Shown: in pieces, positions 33,177-44,182 of the stretch
How the letters are laid out: every line of letters begins with the position of its first letter
How positions within the stretch are numbered: position 1 is the stretch's first letter
Assembly: GCA_025531455.1 (NCBI GenBank)
Contig: JAMYHL010000008.1
Location: 372,001-436,000 of the forward strand
Direction of reading: 5' to 3'
From: Apiotrichum sp. Y4204
Taxonomy: Eukaryota > Basidiomycota > Tremellomycetes > Trichosporonales > Trichosporonaceae
DNA: 64,000 bases
Notes under the pieces: model-generated
Told to the model about the DNA's origin: nothing
Databases searched by the model: none
Seen by the model: only the letters and a program-made list of their open reading frames with translations
Made by a program: the position numbers and the translations under genes

Positions 33177-34799
33177 TTAGAGGAAGCTGTGGCTTTGATC
33201 CCAACGCTTGAACGTTCTCGGGAATAGAACTGGACTCGAGGCCGGACCGTTCGGCACCGAGATCACTGCGGTCAGTACGTGTGGCTTGTGGCGCGTCTGC
33301 GCATCGCTCCAACTCACGGGCATGGTCTCGAGCTCGAATTCTTTGGTGCCGAGCTCGCACGCATAGGCCGCCAAGGACACGAACTGTACGCGGGCCATGG
33401 CGTCCTCGATTTCATCCTTGGGGACGCGGAAACGTCCGGTCGCGAGGCTGCGGAGACGGTTGCGTGCGGCGGCCTCGATACGGGGATACGGAATGTCCGG
33501 GGGCGCGCCGAACCATGTGGGGTCGATCTGGTCAAAGCCCACGATCGAGACCCGCGACAGGCCCCACTTGAGTATGCGGCCGACAAAGACGAGGAGTTGC
33601 TCGTAGTGGTGGAAATAGGTCATCTTGTCGTTCCACTCGCGGGCGCGCGGGTGTTCGACGTCCGTCACGCATCCCTCCTCCGCGACATGGAGGACAATGG
33701 CGATGCGCTTCGGCGTCGTCCGCGGCAGCGCCCAGCTGGCAAAGTTTGCCACTAGGCGCGTACATGGAAAGGACATGAGGTTGATGACGAGCTCTTCGGC
33801 GTGGAACTGCATCAGTGCGCCGGATCCGAGCGCGCCGTCGAGAGCAGTGACGGAGACAAAGACGACAGCCTTTGGAATCGCAAGTACCGGAGGGAGATTG
33901 TGGGTGTTGCCCATGTCCTTCTGGCCGACGCGGAGGACGCGGAGGCGGCGGAGCAGCGGCCGCAGGAAAGTGACTACCGGCCAGCTACCATGATGGTAGT
34001 CGATAACCTCGGTAAAATCGACAAAGTCGTCCCAGCGCTTGACGCCACACCAGCGCGCGAGACCCGCATACTGGCGCATGCGGAGGGCGTTTCCGGCCGT
34101 GACGGAAGGAGTGGGCGATTCGGGGTCCTCGATAAGCTCGGGGCCCACATTGATATCTATGACACGGCCCGCCGAGGCCTGGGAGAGCGCCCAGCAGAGC
34201 TGTGGCGAGAAGAGGGGATTCGGCGCGCCAGGCCAGGTGTACACTGTTAGCTTGTCGTGCTGTGTCGCCTCGTTCCGGACCCGCCGGAACGAGAGGTGGC
34301 GGGGCATGTACAGAGCATCAATCAGCTGCCTGTAGTGACTTGACGAGGCGCGGAATGCGAGCTTCGTCTCTCGGGACGAATATTGGATTATGTCGTGGAA
34401 GAGGTGCTGAAAGTTCGCGAGGGGGAAGACGACATTGGAAGCCGGGCTGGAGTCGGCGGGGACGGGTCCGAGCTGGGACAAGGGTGGTGAAGCGGCGTCA
34501 TCGGGTAAGCTTGCCGGGGGAGAAGGCACTATGGACGTCATGGACTGTGAGAGGATGCCATCGACGCCGGTGTTCTCGTCGGGTCGACTGCAATCCAGTT
34601 CGGTGTGGGGGTGAGCACCTGTCTCGTGCACGGCGTGCGGCTGATCATCGACATCACCTTCCTCGCCACCTTCCTCCATCGTCGCGTCATGGTAAATGGA
34701 GTCAAACTCCCACTCGCACTCCGACTCGTCCTCCATGGTCGTATCAACTGCGTCGACCGAGTGGAAAGAGTCGTCACCCGCGCTCGACGGCGTGTCCAT
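33177..34799 (-). CDS. F-box-like protein, lineage family member 2
   Basis: Reads as one exon of 540 aa from the ATG at 34799; the frame is open further upstream (ATG at 34931 is an alternative). The N terminus is acidic and disordered (many D/E, S, P to about 130). An F-box-like block follows: FQHLFHDIIQYSSRETKLAF, then RASSSHYRQLIDALYMPRHL, then a long region with regularly spaced strands (VLRVGQKDM, AIPKAVVFVSVTALDG, KRIAIVLHVAEEG, RVSIVGFDQ). Its layout matches the other two family members. At the 3' end a GTGAGT at about 33322 could start an intron ending at CAG near 33271; splicing there would stop the protein at once after LETMP, 48 residues earlier. Both ends are plausible. Confidence 0.65.
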   Translation of the reverse strand: MDTPSSAGDDSFHSVDAVDTTMEDESECEWEFDSIYHDATMEEGGEEGDVDDQPHAVHETGAHPHTELDCSRPDENTGVDGILSQSMTSIVPSPPASLPDDAASPPLSQLGPVPADSSPASNVVFPLANFQHLFHDIIQYSSRETKLAFRASSSHYRQLIDALYMPRHLSFRRVRNEATQHDKLTVYTWPGAPNPLFSPQLCWALSQASAGRVIDINVGPELIEDPESPTPSVTAGNALRMRQYAGLARWCGVKRWDDFVDFTEVIDYHHGSWPVVTFLRPLLRRLRVLRVGQKDMGNTHNLPPVLAIPKAVVFVSVTALDGALGSGALMQFHAEELVINLMSFPCTRLVANFASWALPRTTPKRIAIVLHVAEEGCVTDVEHPRAREWNDKMTYFHHYEQLLVFVGRILKWGLSRVSIVGFDQIDPTWFGAPPDIPYPRIEAAARNRLRSLATGRFRVPKDEIEDAMARVQFVSLAAYACELGTKEFELETMPVSWSDAQTRHKPHVLTAVISVPNGPASSPVLFPRTFKRWDQSHSFL

Positions 34800-36595
34800 G
34801 CTCCGAGGCTCGGCGAGACAGTCGCGGTGAGGAAGCCGGGCCCGTGCAGTCGTCGCCGTAACGGTGTCACGTAACCGCGCATAGGGGTGTGCCGCGCGGC
34901 GCGCTGACGGGGGACTTCCTCCTCTCCGCATCGAGGCGACCTGTGTGTGAGAGAAAGAAGGTGAGAATGAGGAAGAGGAAGCGGAAGAGAAAAAGATGAC
35001 GCCGAGCGTGAGCGTGATGTGAAAGAACCGTGGCGGGGCGAGGAGATGACTAGATGACTCACTGTGACTTCGCGCACCTGGGATGCAGAGAAGAGGAAAA
35101 ACGGACCGTACGGAATCGAGCAGCTGCGTGCGACGCGAAAAAGTCGAGGGATTGGATCTGGATCGTACAAGAATGTGAGAGCGGAAGGTGCCTCCGCTGC
35201 TCACAGAGCACGGGGTCAAGCGGGGTGGGGTAGCGAGGTAAAGTTAATGATCAATGAGGAGTGAGAAGAGCGCACGCTCATAGGGTGATGGGGCGGGGCG
35301 AACAGAGAGGCAAGGCGGGACGAATGGTGGTGACGGCCGATGATGATGTTCGAGAGGGGGTGTGCTTGGACCACCTCCACACCCCCATTCATTCCATCCC
35401 ATCAATCGCACAGAGCTGCCGCCACCGCTGTCGACGACGACAATGTGAACATGCACACCCTGTTGCTCGAACGGATGACTCTTGTGCCCCATGCCCTTGT
35501 GGCACACGGCCTGGATGAGGGGTGCACCTGCAGGCCTGCAGGGACCGATGGCGAGGACTAGGTGTAGCGTAACCGTATCGGGAGTACTGACGCGCACTCG
35601 CAGGGACCAGAGTTAGGAATGACCACCTGCGACGACGACTTGGCAGCGCGCTCATGCCTGATTTGATGCAGCAACTCGTCTCAAGAATCAAGTCTCATGT
35701 TACAGGACAATGTGGGCGGGCGTAATGAACACCGTCTCGTCGTCACCACCATCGCGAGTAGCTACCAAAGCTCTGTAGATCCCCACCAAGAATCGCGCGT
35801 CGGACATGAAAGTGCCGCGCGTGACGCGTTACGCGACGCGCCTCAACGCGGCGCTGTGTCAGGAAGCAACAGTAGAATTATTGACGCGATGGGTTATCCT
35901 TTCAGTTTGAGGTTTGGTTACTGTTCTTCTTTGACCTCGCCCATTCATCCACTCATGTCGCTCATGCTCGTCACGGCCCTTCATGGGGTGTTTCCCTGTT
36001 ACGGATCAAACCGTTCCCCCACCTTCGGTGTGTACCTTGTCACAGTAAGCTGTCGCGCATAAACAGGGACCTCTGCAGGGTTCTTAGACAGTCCTGCCCA
36101 GTTCCGTCCCGTTGTGGTCGTCGTGCAGGAAGGGTCACTGAGCACTGATCGCTGATGGAATGAGGATACGCGTCTACGGTTACGATCAGTAACACAAAAC
36201 GTGAGTGTGAGTCTGTGTAGTGCATGGCGTGCATCGGGATCATCGGGATTCGTGTTGCTTATATAGTCCGCGGGGAGCCGCCCACTGATCCACTGATCTG
36301 CTGATCTGGTGATCTGATGATTTGCGGATCTTGGTAGTATCGGCAGATCGGCAGAGTGATGGGTTGGTGGCGAAATGTACGTCATCGTCGGATCGACGGA
36401 TAATGGCTCTGGCACCTCCATCCCAATCAACACTCGCCGTCTCGCTTTCTCTCACTCACACCTCTAGTCACCATCTTGTCGCCTCCCCTCCACCTCATCG
36501 GACTCTGATATCCGCGTCCATCCCGCGTCCACTCCTCCCCATTGATCGAATCGTACCAGCTCTCAGCATCTCACATCCTGACCGCGACCCTAGCC
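34800..36595. other. 1.8-kb divergent intergenic region between two F-box-like genes
   Basis: Holds the promoters of both genes. Visible: a purine-rich tract near 34950-35000, a TATATAG at 36260-36266, and a dense group of GATC tetramers at 36287-36330. A run of TCA/CTC-rich leader precedes the right-hand gene. No coding sequence is supported apart from a possible 5' extension of the left-hand gene to 34931. Confidence 0.4.
36287..36330. promoter_or_regulatory. GATC-dense patch upstream of F-box-like gene 3
   Basis: Five GATC tetramers, four of them as TGATC, occur in 44 bp, about 270 bp before the ATG. One would be expected per 256 bp by chance. A similar, larger patch lies at 56807-56972. 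Any factor binding it is unknown. Confidence 0.35.
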
Positions 36596-37687
36596 ATGCC
36601 GCCCGTGCTCGACCGGTCCGCGTTTCCACACATCTTCGATCTCGTGGTCAGCCACGCGCCCTGGCCGGCCCTCCTGGCGCTCCGCACCACCTCGAGGGAG
36701 ATCCGCGATCTCATCGACATGGACGTGCTGGGACGGTACTTGGAGATCCGGGACGAGGGCGGACTCCAGTGGGTCCTCCCCGTCATGGGCACCAATGGGC
36801 ACCGGCACCCCGCCTTTGCCGTCTGGTCAAAGGAGTGGAACCCGGAAGAAGACGAGGACGATGACGGAATGGATACACAGTATGTTCCTCCGCCGCATGT
36901 CCTCTCCGACGCAGCACTCACGGCATGCAGCTTTGGACCGCCAATGAAGTTCCCTGCACAAGACCCAACGCACTCGATCGTCGTCGCGCGCGCAGCGCGC
37001 GCGCTGACCCTCGAGCCTTGCCCCCCATTCTTTGCGTTTAAAGAGTTTGCCTCGCTGCTCAAACCCTTCTCCCGCCCCCTGCGCGTTCGCTGTAACGGGA
37101 TCATGCTGCAGGACTACATTCTGCAGTTTATCCACACGGCGAATCTTATTGTCTTCAAGGAACGCCTCGAGCTGGGCTTCTTTGGCGTGTCGCATTCGCC
37201 CAGGATCGTCGTCAACTTTGCCCTGGAGCCGTCGGACACCAGGCTGCCCCGCTGGTGGCCTGAAGCAGAGCCGCCCGTGCATACCCACCGGACCGAGCTG
37301 GTTCTCATTTACAGTTGGAAGCATGGTGCCACGCCCGGCATCGAGTGGGACACGACGATGGAGCAGCTCATCACGCATGTGCTCCTTCCCCTCGCTGTGG
37401 ATGAGGAGTTGTCCGGCGTCACCGTTGTCGGCCTCGCCGATCTGCCGCCCCAGGTTTCGGGCATTGATGGATCAAGTGTCGCGGAGCGCAATGAGACGTT
37501 ATTGCACAAGATCGGAGAGTCTGGTGGGTTGAAAAAGCTGGAAATGATGACGCTGACGATAGTCGCTGGGACGGGCAATCCAATCACGGTATTCACCATG
37601 GAGGAATACAGGAACACCATCCCAGGCGAGCAGTTTGCGCTCGAAACTATCCAAGATATCAGGGACATTCCCCGCCGGTTCTCATGA
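36596..37687 (+). CDS. F-box-like protein, lineage family member 3
   Basis: Single exon, 363 aa, ATG at 36596. The F-box-like block is at the very N terminus: FPHIFDLVVSHAPWPALLAL then RTTSREIRDLIDMDVLGRYL. An acidic loop follows (EEDEDDDG, about 82-89), and then the repeated strand/helix pattern seen in the two relatives (LRVRCNGIMLQDYI, RIVVNFALEP, TELVLIYSW, LSGVTVVGLADLP). It lacks the long disordered N terminus of members 1 and 2. A role as substrate receptor of an SCF ubiquitin ligase is the usual guess. An identical tRNA-Arg to that behind member 1 lies 191 bp downstream, in the opposite orientation. Confidence 0.7.
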   Translation: MPPVLDRSAFPHIFDLVVSHAPWPALLALRTTSREIRDLIDMDVLGRYLEIRDEGGLQWVLPVMGTNGHRHPAFAVWSKEWNPEEDEDDDGMDTQYVPPPHVLSDAALTACSFGPPMKFPAQDPTHSIVVARAARALTLEPCPPFFAFKEFASLLKPFSRPLRVRCNGIMLQDYILQFIHTANLIVFKERLELGFFGVSHSPRIVVNFALEPSDTRLPRWWPEAEPPVHTHRTELVLIYSWKHGATPGIEWDTTMEQLITHVLLPLAVDEELSGVTVVGLADLPPQVSGIDGSSVAERNETLLHKIGESGGLKKLEMMTLTIVAGTGNPITVFTMEEYRNTIPGEQFALETIQDIRDIPRRFS

Positions 37688-37878
37688 ATGAGATCGATGC
37701 CATTGAAGAGGCCATGAAGCCAAAGCTCCGAAGAAATCGAAGAGCGAACGAAGACGCGAAGTCATGCCCACAGTGGGATCGCGGGTTCGGTTAAAGGCTC
37801 TGTCTGCGGGTTGCGGGCTGCGGGGCGCGGGGCAGCGGGCAGCGCGATTAACATCGACTAGACCCAATGAAGTCAAAA

Positions 37879-37962
37879 AGGTCACGACGGGGATCGAACC
37901 CGCGATCTCCTGATAAACGCTCAGAATCGTAGTCAGACGCCGTACCATTTGGCCACGCGACC
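37879..37962 (-). tRNA. tRNA-Arg(ACG) copy 2, intron-containing
   Basis: Base-for-base identical to the copy at 26203-26286, intron included, on the opposite strand. The upstream flank TCAAAAAAATATCCC is also identical, after which the flanks diverge. A five-T terminator (plus 37875-37879) overlaps the discriminator base. Confidence 0.9.
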
Positions 37963-38042
37963 GGGATATTTTTTTGACAGGCCGCTTCAGGATGTAGATT
38001 CATCTCCATTGGGGCACCCTTATCCTCGCGTCGTGCCCGAGA

Positions 38043-38366
38043 CTATCCTCTTAGTAGCTTCAGTCGACATGCAGGCTCTCCGGATTGACACCCTGTAACG
38101 AGGACGCGATCTCCAGGGTGGCCCAAAGTGATCGGTGCCTCAAATGTGCCAATCTCGCGTAGAGAATCGTGAAGTATCAGCTGCCTGACAGCGCAGATGC
38201 CGATATGGTTGACACGCCACATGCCATGGTCAAGAACCACCTTGCCACACATTGCCATCATCCGATTCCGGTGTTCCGATGGGTCGGAAGGCGCGGGAGG
38301 CGTGCCGGCCGCCGGCGACACTGAGATGCTGTCATCGGTAAACTGGAAATGGAAATGACAGAACAC
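38043..38366 (-). CDS. Possible 3' exon of a hypothetical gene
   Basis: A reading frame of about 95 codons after a good acceptor (CATTTCCAG ending at plus 38344) has protein-like composition: FTDDSISVSPAAGTPPAPSD, then MAMCGKVVLDHGMWRVNHIG and LGHPGDRVLVTGC. An upstream GTGAGT (plus 38415-38420) could be its donor, but I could not find an in-frame exon with an ATG. No family recognised. It may be background. Confidence 0.2.
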   Translation of the reverse strand: MFCHFHFQFTDDSISVSPAAGTPPAPSDPSEHRNRMMAMCGKVVLDHGMWRVNHIGICAVRQLILHDSLREIGTFEAPITLGHPGDRVLVTGCQSGEPACRLKLLRG

Positions 38367-39234
38367 AGTTTAACCTCCAACTGGGTCCTAGAATGTGACC
38401 CCGCTCGCGGAGATCACTCACGGCAGCGCGTGCCGGCAGTGGCGAACTCTGTGCTGATGTGCTGTGCTAAGTCTGGACTGACATGGGAGAACGAGGGCGC
38501 CATTGGAACGCGACAATGCGGGATGCCTATCCCTGCCGCTTCAGTGCCGGTGCTTGTTCGCTGCCGCTGCCGACTAGGTTATCAAGCTTAGGATATACGT
38601 GCCGCAAGCGGTAGTTCTGTCCTTCTCCCCGGTATGCACGGCGTCCCATTCCGTATCCAGCGGCCAACTCTGCGGCCCGGCATGGAGAGGTAATGCAAGG
38701 CGTGGTGATTCCACAGGCCACAGGAACACAGGCACGTGTCGAGTGTCACACCTCTCGACCGGTTTGTGCACATTGTCGAGAGGATACGGCCAGCGCTGAA
38801 ACGAACCCAGAACTTAGAACCCAGACATCTTCTCTCCTCTTCCTCAGTAGGCTGTGTTCCAGACCCCCGAGCTTAGATGAGAAGCGCGGAGCTTGTATAC
38901 ATGCCGTGCGCTGCCGGTGCGACGATGTGAAGCTGGAGCACGTTGGAAGGGGGAGAAGGAGGGGACAACGGCACCGAAGCACCGAACAATGCTCCGCCGC
39001 TTCGGACACGAATAGGGCACCAGCATCGCACCTACTCTTCGGTGCATATCTCGACCCAGAGAGGATTGCATCGCGGGTCACGATCTCTCCATCTCACTGT
39101 CGCTATCGTTTCTGATTCCTGGGATCCTTCTCTGTGTGTAGTAAGGATCTGCCCTAGCCTAACGACCCTTCACGAGGCATCGATGGACAGCCCACATATC
39201 CCACACGACCCCGACGACATCCCCTAATCGCGCA

Positions 39235-40317
39235 ATGATCGCGGTCCCCGGATCAGAGGGGCAGCCGCAACCTTCGCCGCTCGCGCCACTGCGGCTTGTG
39301 CCACATTCCCGCACCGCACCCGTCCGCCTCGGGCGCACGCAGACCATCATTATAGCAAGCGTCGTCTGCGGCGTCGTCTTCCTCCTGCTTCTCGGCATCA
39401 CCGTGTATCTCTGCTGTCGACGCCGTCGGCGGAGGGAGCAGACGGAAAAGCAGGTGCTGGGGATGGAGAACGAGCTGCAGCGCTCGGTGTCGAGCTTTGG
39501 CTCGTCGTGCCGCCAGACAATGGACAGCGGGCAGCGGCTGGTTAATGCTCACCCGCGGGAGAGCATCCCATCCACGTTCATCCCCCTCGAGTCCCCGCTC
39601 AAGGGTCCCAAGCTCGCGCCGTCCACGTCCCGCAGCAGCGGGAACTACCTCACGCGCTCGGCGTGGTCCCAGTCCGAATCGACATTCCGCTCGTTCCCCC
39701 GCAGTGATACCGACTCCATCTCGGTGTCCGCCCCGCTCAGCGTCGGCGCCTCCCCCCTCGGCAACCTCCCCGGGTCCACCGCCCCGCCCCGCCCACCCCG
39801 CCCAGACTCCATGTCCGGCTTCGTGCCTTCCGTCGTCATGCCCGACCCAGAGGCAGAGGAAAGCGTTGACCACTCCACCACATCGCATACCTACCACTCG
39901 TGCACTCACTCCGTCTCCCCGTCAGTGGCCCATTCGCTGCCGATCATGCACTCTCAATACTCGCAGTATGCCTCGCCCACTTCCAACGCTCACTCTCATT
40001 CCCACTCGCACTCGTACTCGCACAACCCTTCTCCCCCGCGACACGCGCCCTCGCTTTCACGCGGCTCTCTCCCGCTCTCAAACTCCATAAATGAGCACGC
40101 AGAGTGGTCCCCCCCCTCCCTTGCCCTCGCGTCGCACCCGTTCTCCCGCCCCGCCGCCTCGCCGACCGGCAGCGCTCCGGGGTGGCAGAGCGTCGACTGC
40201 CTCCCTATCGCACCTGGCTCGGGAGGGAGCGACGGGGCACACACGCCAACGACCCCCGCGAGTCCGCGCGCACTCCGCCCGCCGCCGCGCCCCCAGCGCG
40301 TTGGCTCGCGTATCTAA
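39235..40317 (+). CDS. Single-pass membrane protein, Ser/Pro/His-rich tail
   Basis: Single exon, 360 aa. There is a short N terminus of about 38 residues with no signal peptide, then one membrane helix (IIIASVVCGVVFLLLLGITV), immediately followed by CCRRRRRRE, a palmitoylation-type Cys pair and a basic stop-transfer stretch. The cytoplasmic tail of about 290 residues is disordered: Ser-rich, PPRPPRP SH3-type sites, and a Ser-His alternation around residues 253-262. It belongs by architecture to the group of single-pass proteins lying to the right, and it is the only one on the plus strand. Function unknown; fungal sensors and polarity proteins share this design (SKG6/Axl2-type helix). Confidence 0.65.
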   Translation: MIAVPGSEGQPQPSPLAPLRLVPHSRTAPVRLGRTQTIIIASVVCGVVFLLLLGITVYLCCRRRRRREQTEKQVLGMENELQRSVSSFGSSCRQTMDSGQRLVNAHPRESIPSTFIPLESPLKGPKLAPSTSRSSGNYLTRSAWSQSESTFRSFPRSDTDSISVSAPLSVGASPLGNLPGSTAPPRPPRPDSMSGFVPSVVMPDPEAEESVDHSTTSHTYHSCTHSVSPSVAHSLPIMHSQYSQYASPTSNAHSHSHSHSYSHNPSPPRHAPSLSRGSLPLSNSINEHAEWSPPSLALASHPFSRPAASPTGSAPGWQSVDCLPIAPGSGGSDGAHTPTTPASPRALRPPPRPQRVGSRI

Positions 40318-40791
40318 ATGAACAACCGGACATTTGATATTCACCTATACTTTGATTTTGATCTCTCCTTCATTCTTCCTCTACCCATCGCCTGTCGATA
40401 CACGCTACACGATATTAACGACTTTGGCGGACATGGCGCTGCCGCTTGTTTATGTACTTATGACGTATGGACCATTTGTTGAAGAGGAAGAGAGTTGTCT
40501 GTACGGATGTGGATGATGGTGTCTGCCATCAGTGAAACTGCAATGATTGTGCCTCGGGCAGCTGATCCCCCGCGTGTATACGTGATGTGAATGCATACAT
40601 GCTATGCAGCTATGGATACAATGTCTCTGTGAGACTCTTATACTGAGAGGCGCCGCACGGCGGCTAGGTGACCGTTATTGTATGTAGGCTGGGTGAGATG
40701 TCATGGGTCACGGAAGGCATCAGTATGAGCTTGCTGAGTGTGGGAGTGAGTCAATACAGGACAGAGTTGATACAGTGAGTGACCCAGGCGG

Positions 40792-42641
40792 TTAGTAGCG
40801 GTGCTCGTCAAACACCTCTTCGTGGATAGACGAGCCGTCAGAATTGCTTCTGAGGCGCTCGGTATGCGGCGAGTCGTAATCGGGCGCAGTGTGGCGGTCG
40901 GCCTCGTCGCTGGCCCCCCCAAACGGTGCCGGGGGAATAAGCGCGGTGGGCGAGAAAAGGCTGCTTCCCGAGGAGATGGGGGATGGAGACTCGGGGGAGT
41001 CCACCGGCTCGGCGATCTGGATGCGCAGCGGGAGCGTCGGGCGCGCCTGAACTGGCTGAACGTACACGGTAGAGGGGAGAGTGTTGGAGCGCGGGGCAGG
41101 GAGGGGGCGGGCAGCAGGAAGTGGGGGGAGCGGAGGCAGCGGCGCAGTTAGAAAAGCGGCCGGGTTGCGGGGGTCGCTCGGACTTTGGCCGTACGGCGTC
41201 GCGGGGGTCATGGTCACGGGGGTGAGGGTGATGACCTGGTTGAAGGCCGGGGAGAGGGCGATGGATGCCCGGGTCTCGGCGAGAGACGCGCGGTTTGAGG
41301 CGGTCGAGATTGTGAGAGTGTCGAAACGCACAGAATCGGGAGCAGCGACAGATGTCCGGCGGGAGGTCTGCATCGATGTCGGGCGGCGGCTGGGGAGCGT
41401 ATGGTCCGAGTCTCTGTCAGACGCGGTGGTGCTGATCGTGTTGCGGCGCATTGGGCGGGTGAGAGCGCGCATGGACGGCGCGGTCTGTGTACTCTGCACG
41501 GTGTGGAAGCTCTGGAGGCTGCTGCGCTGGTCGCTGAGCCAGCCGTTGTGGTCGAGCATCGTGCTCTTGATGCTATGCATGCTGTGCACGCTCGCCCGCG
41601 TTTCGTCCCAGTTGCGATTGCTGTCCATGTTCATGTTGGCATAAGTGTCGGCGTCGGGGAAGTAACTGTCGCGGTAGCAGCTGTGCCGATCGTGGATGTG
41701 GTTGTTGTGTGCGCTGTGGCGGTCGTAGACGCTGGTGCGGCTGTAGACAGCGTTGGGATCGGGATAGACGCTGTTACGGTCGTACACGCTGTTCCGGTCG
41801 TCATACACACTGTTTGGGTCGGGGTAGATGTTGTTCTTGCCCTTGTGGTAGTCATAGCTGGCTTCAGGGTGCTGGATTGTGCTAGCCGCGCTGATGCTGC
41901 TGCGATTACTGTGCACGCTGTCGCGGGGAATCACCGAGGCGGTAGTAATAAACTTGACCTCCTTCTCGGGCGGGGCAGAGACGCTTGTAATGAACTGTGC
42001 ATCCTTGTCGTAGTCGTCCCCATCGCCGATGACAGTGACCGATGCGTCGGACGTGGTGCGCGAGCGCGGGGTGACGAACACGGGGTAGATACCCTGCTCC
42101 TCGGCGGCGCGGCGCTTGCGCCGCTTCCGGATAACCAGAAAGAACACGACGCACGCAATTGCGCACAGCGTGAGGAGGACGGCAACGACAACTATTCCCG
42201 CCATCGCGCCCGAGCCGAGGCCGCCGGGTGCGGCGGGGGACGACGCGGATGCAACCTCCTCCATTTTCTCAGCGGTGTGGGCTGGTTTGGAGTCCGGTGT
42301 CGGCTTTGGCTTCGAGTTCGCATTGGCACTTTCATCCTCGCTGGCAGCCTCGTCCGCCGCCAGGACGGAGTTGTCCTCGAGCGACACCATATCGGCTGTT
42401 GACTTGGGGTTGCGAGGCCCAATGTCAACTGTGGCAATTTCTACGGTCGCAATGTCCATTGCCGCGAGGTAGCTGTCCACGAGCGCCTTATTCACGAGTG
42501 CGACCTCATCGTCGATTCCGATGGGCTGAGCTGCGGAGAAGAATCTGACCATTAGCTGGGTGTGTTGCTGGAAGGCTTGCGGGCCACATACATGCTGAGG
42601 TGAGCCAGAACTAGCAGGCGTATCAGTGGTGACGGATACAT
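40792..42641 (-). CDS. Type I membrane protein with VYD-repeat cytoplasmic tail
   Basis: Two exons, complement of 40792-42544 and 42592-42641, give 600 aa. The first exon supplies a signal peptide (MYPSPLIRLLVLAHLS); it was found by joining donor GTATGT to acceptor GGTCAG with a CTAAT branch, and gives the only sensible N terminus. A short lumenal/extracellular part of about 110 residues precedes the helix MAGIVVVAVLLTLCAIACVV and a basic RKRRKRR stop. The tail of about 430 residues has a repeat block (units like NSVYDDR, NSVYPDP), many Ser/Thr and a Pro-rich stretch near LPPLPPLPAARP. Tyr-rich repeats could be phosphorylation or sorting sites; this is inference. Confidence 0.7.
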
Positions 42642-44182
42642 GTTGAGTCGTGTCCGTGAACACAGTCAGCAGGTAAGTCGGTGAGACGCGAGACGCAGAA
42701 TGGTGCCGGGTGCTGGAGAGGCAGGGTGATGGGGCCTATCGTAGCCGCAAGTCGGACTGGGTTATGACTGCCGGCGTGGACAGAATAGATTATGGATGGG
42801 GGGAGAAGGGGGGACAACAACCGCCTCGGTCGTCGTCTTTATGACAAGTGCTGACGTTCTGGAGCTGTTCCATCCTGTGATCCTGTGCAGCTGTTCTCCA
42901 ACGTCCGCACGTCGGAAACTGCCCTGAAACACATTCTCTCCTGCACCAGTGTTCACCACTGTACCGACCAAACTCCAGAGATTTCCCCCGGCCGTCACAG
43001 ATGCACAGAACGCAAACTGGAGCGGGGAACGTGCAGGATGTTGCTCCGGGTGCTGCTTGAGAGGTCGGCGCAACGAGCACTGCGCTTCTACATACGAACA
43101 GTACTCTGTGGATGCCCCTTGTGGACGGTTACAGCAACGCAAAGTTGTGCTAGTACCTGTACCAGGGGGTGTGGGGCAGTGCCACAAACGGCACAGCTGT
43201 GCGCTGTGTGCTTCCGCGTCGACGTGCCCAGCCACTCTACTCTCCACTCTAGACTCTGTACGCGTCGACAGAGGCAACGGCAGTGCCTGGGACTGTGGCG
43301 TTTTCCCTGGAACTGCCTTGTCCAGTCGCGACTGGGCTTGGGACAGATGGGCGGCGAGCGGAGGCAATGCACGACAATGGGTGCTAACGTGCTAATGGCA
43401 ATGCTATCCGGAACGCCAAACGTCGCAAACGTCGCAAACGTCGCAAACGTCGCATTGGCATTCCCCCTTCCGCCCCCTCGTCTCCGGATCCGACCCTGTA
43501 CACGCTTACCGTACATACTAAAAACACACGTAGTGTACTTCACACTGATATGCTGGGCCCGACGCGAGCAAGATCAAGATTGGGAGATTCTCTCGCTTTA
43601 AGGACCTATGGGGACACGAAATGGCGGTGACATCAGTGGACGCGTGGAGTTCTGCCTTGCTCCAACGTCACTAAGCACACACGGCCACAGAACGACATCG
43701 ACCACTCTGCACCATGATGCAACCTCGCGTTATTGAACTTCTCTCTTGAGATCCGTTAACCCTTCACTGACATCTCACAGATGGGATACGTGAAACATGC
43801 TCCGGTTGGTCCAGCTGGAGCTAGGAGGAGTGCGAACAGTGAAAGCACGAGATCCGGGCGTCTCAGATGCTTGGAACGCTTTGGGGAACTGTCTGGTCGT
43901 ATCTCAATCTCCGCCTTCGGGGACCGACCGTTCATTGACAGGGTGGAGGTTTGCACTGTTTGCTAGGGGGTGTCATGTGATCACTACAGTTGTGACAGCC
44001 CCATAATGGCGAGTGACAAGATTGCGATGTCTGCTCTTTAGAAACCCTACGGATGGATGGGTGTCTCAGAATGACTGGGAAGGTGTATTAAGTCGACACC
44101 ATCTACTGAGAGTTGTGCAACCACACTGCCATTATGACTCCAGTCCATATTGATAACCTATCTAGACAGCCCGCGAGTGCAA
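42642..44182. other. 1.5-kb intergenic region with 9-bp tandem repeats
   Basis: No gene supported. Four copies of CGTCGCAAA-type units sit at 43418-43453. Long background frames cross the area on both strands but are Cys/Arg/Thr mixtures without splice structure. Confidence 0.4.
43418..43453. repeat. 9-bp tandem repeat, about four units
   Basis: The first unit reads CGCCAAA-like, then AACGTCGCA is repeated three times and fades into CGTCGCATT. It lies outside any gene. Confidence 0.7.

Noticed and set aside
37770..37795. Short match to the tRNA-Arg T arm (GATCGCGGGTTCG) near copy 2
   Set aside because: Only about 13 bp, without flanking cloverleaf parts; may be chance.
42762..43601. Overlapping frames of 200-240 codons on both strands
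   Set aside because: Composition is Cys/Arg/Thr background, both strands open together, and the area holds 9-bp repeats.
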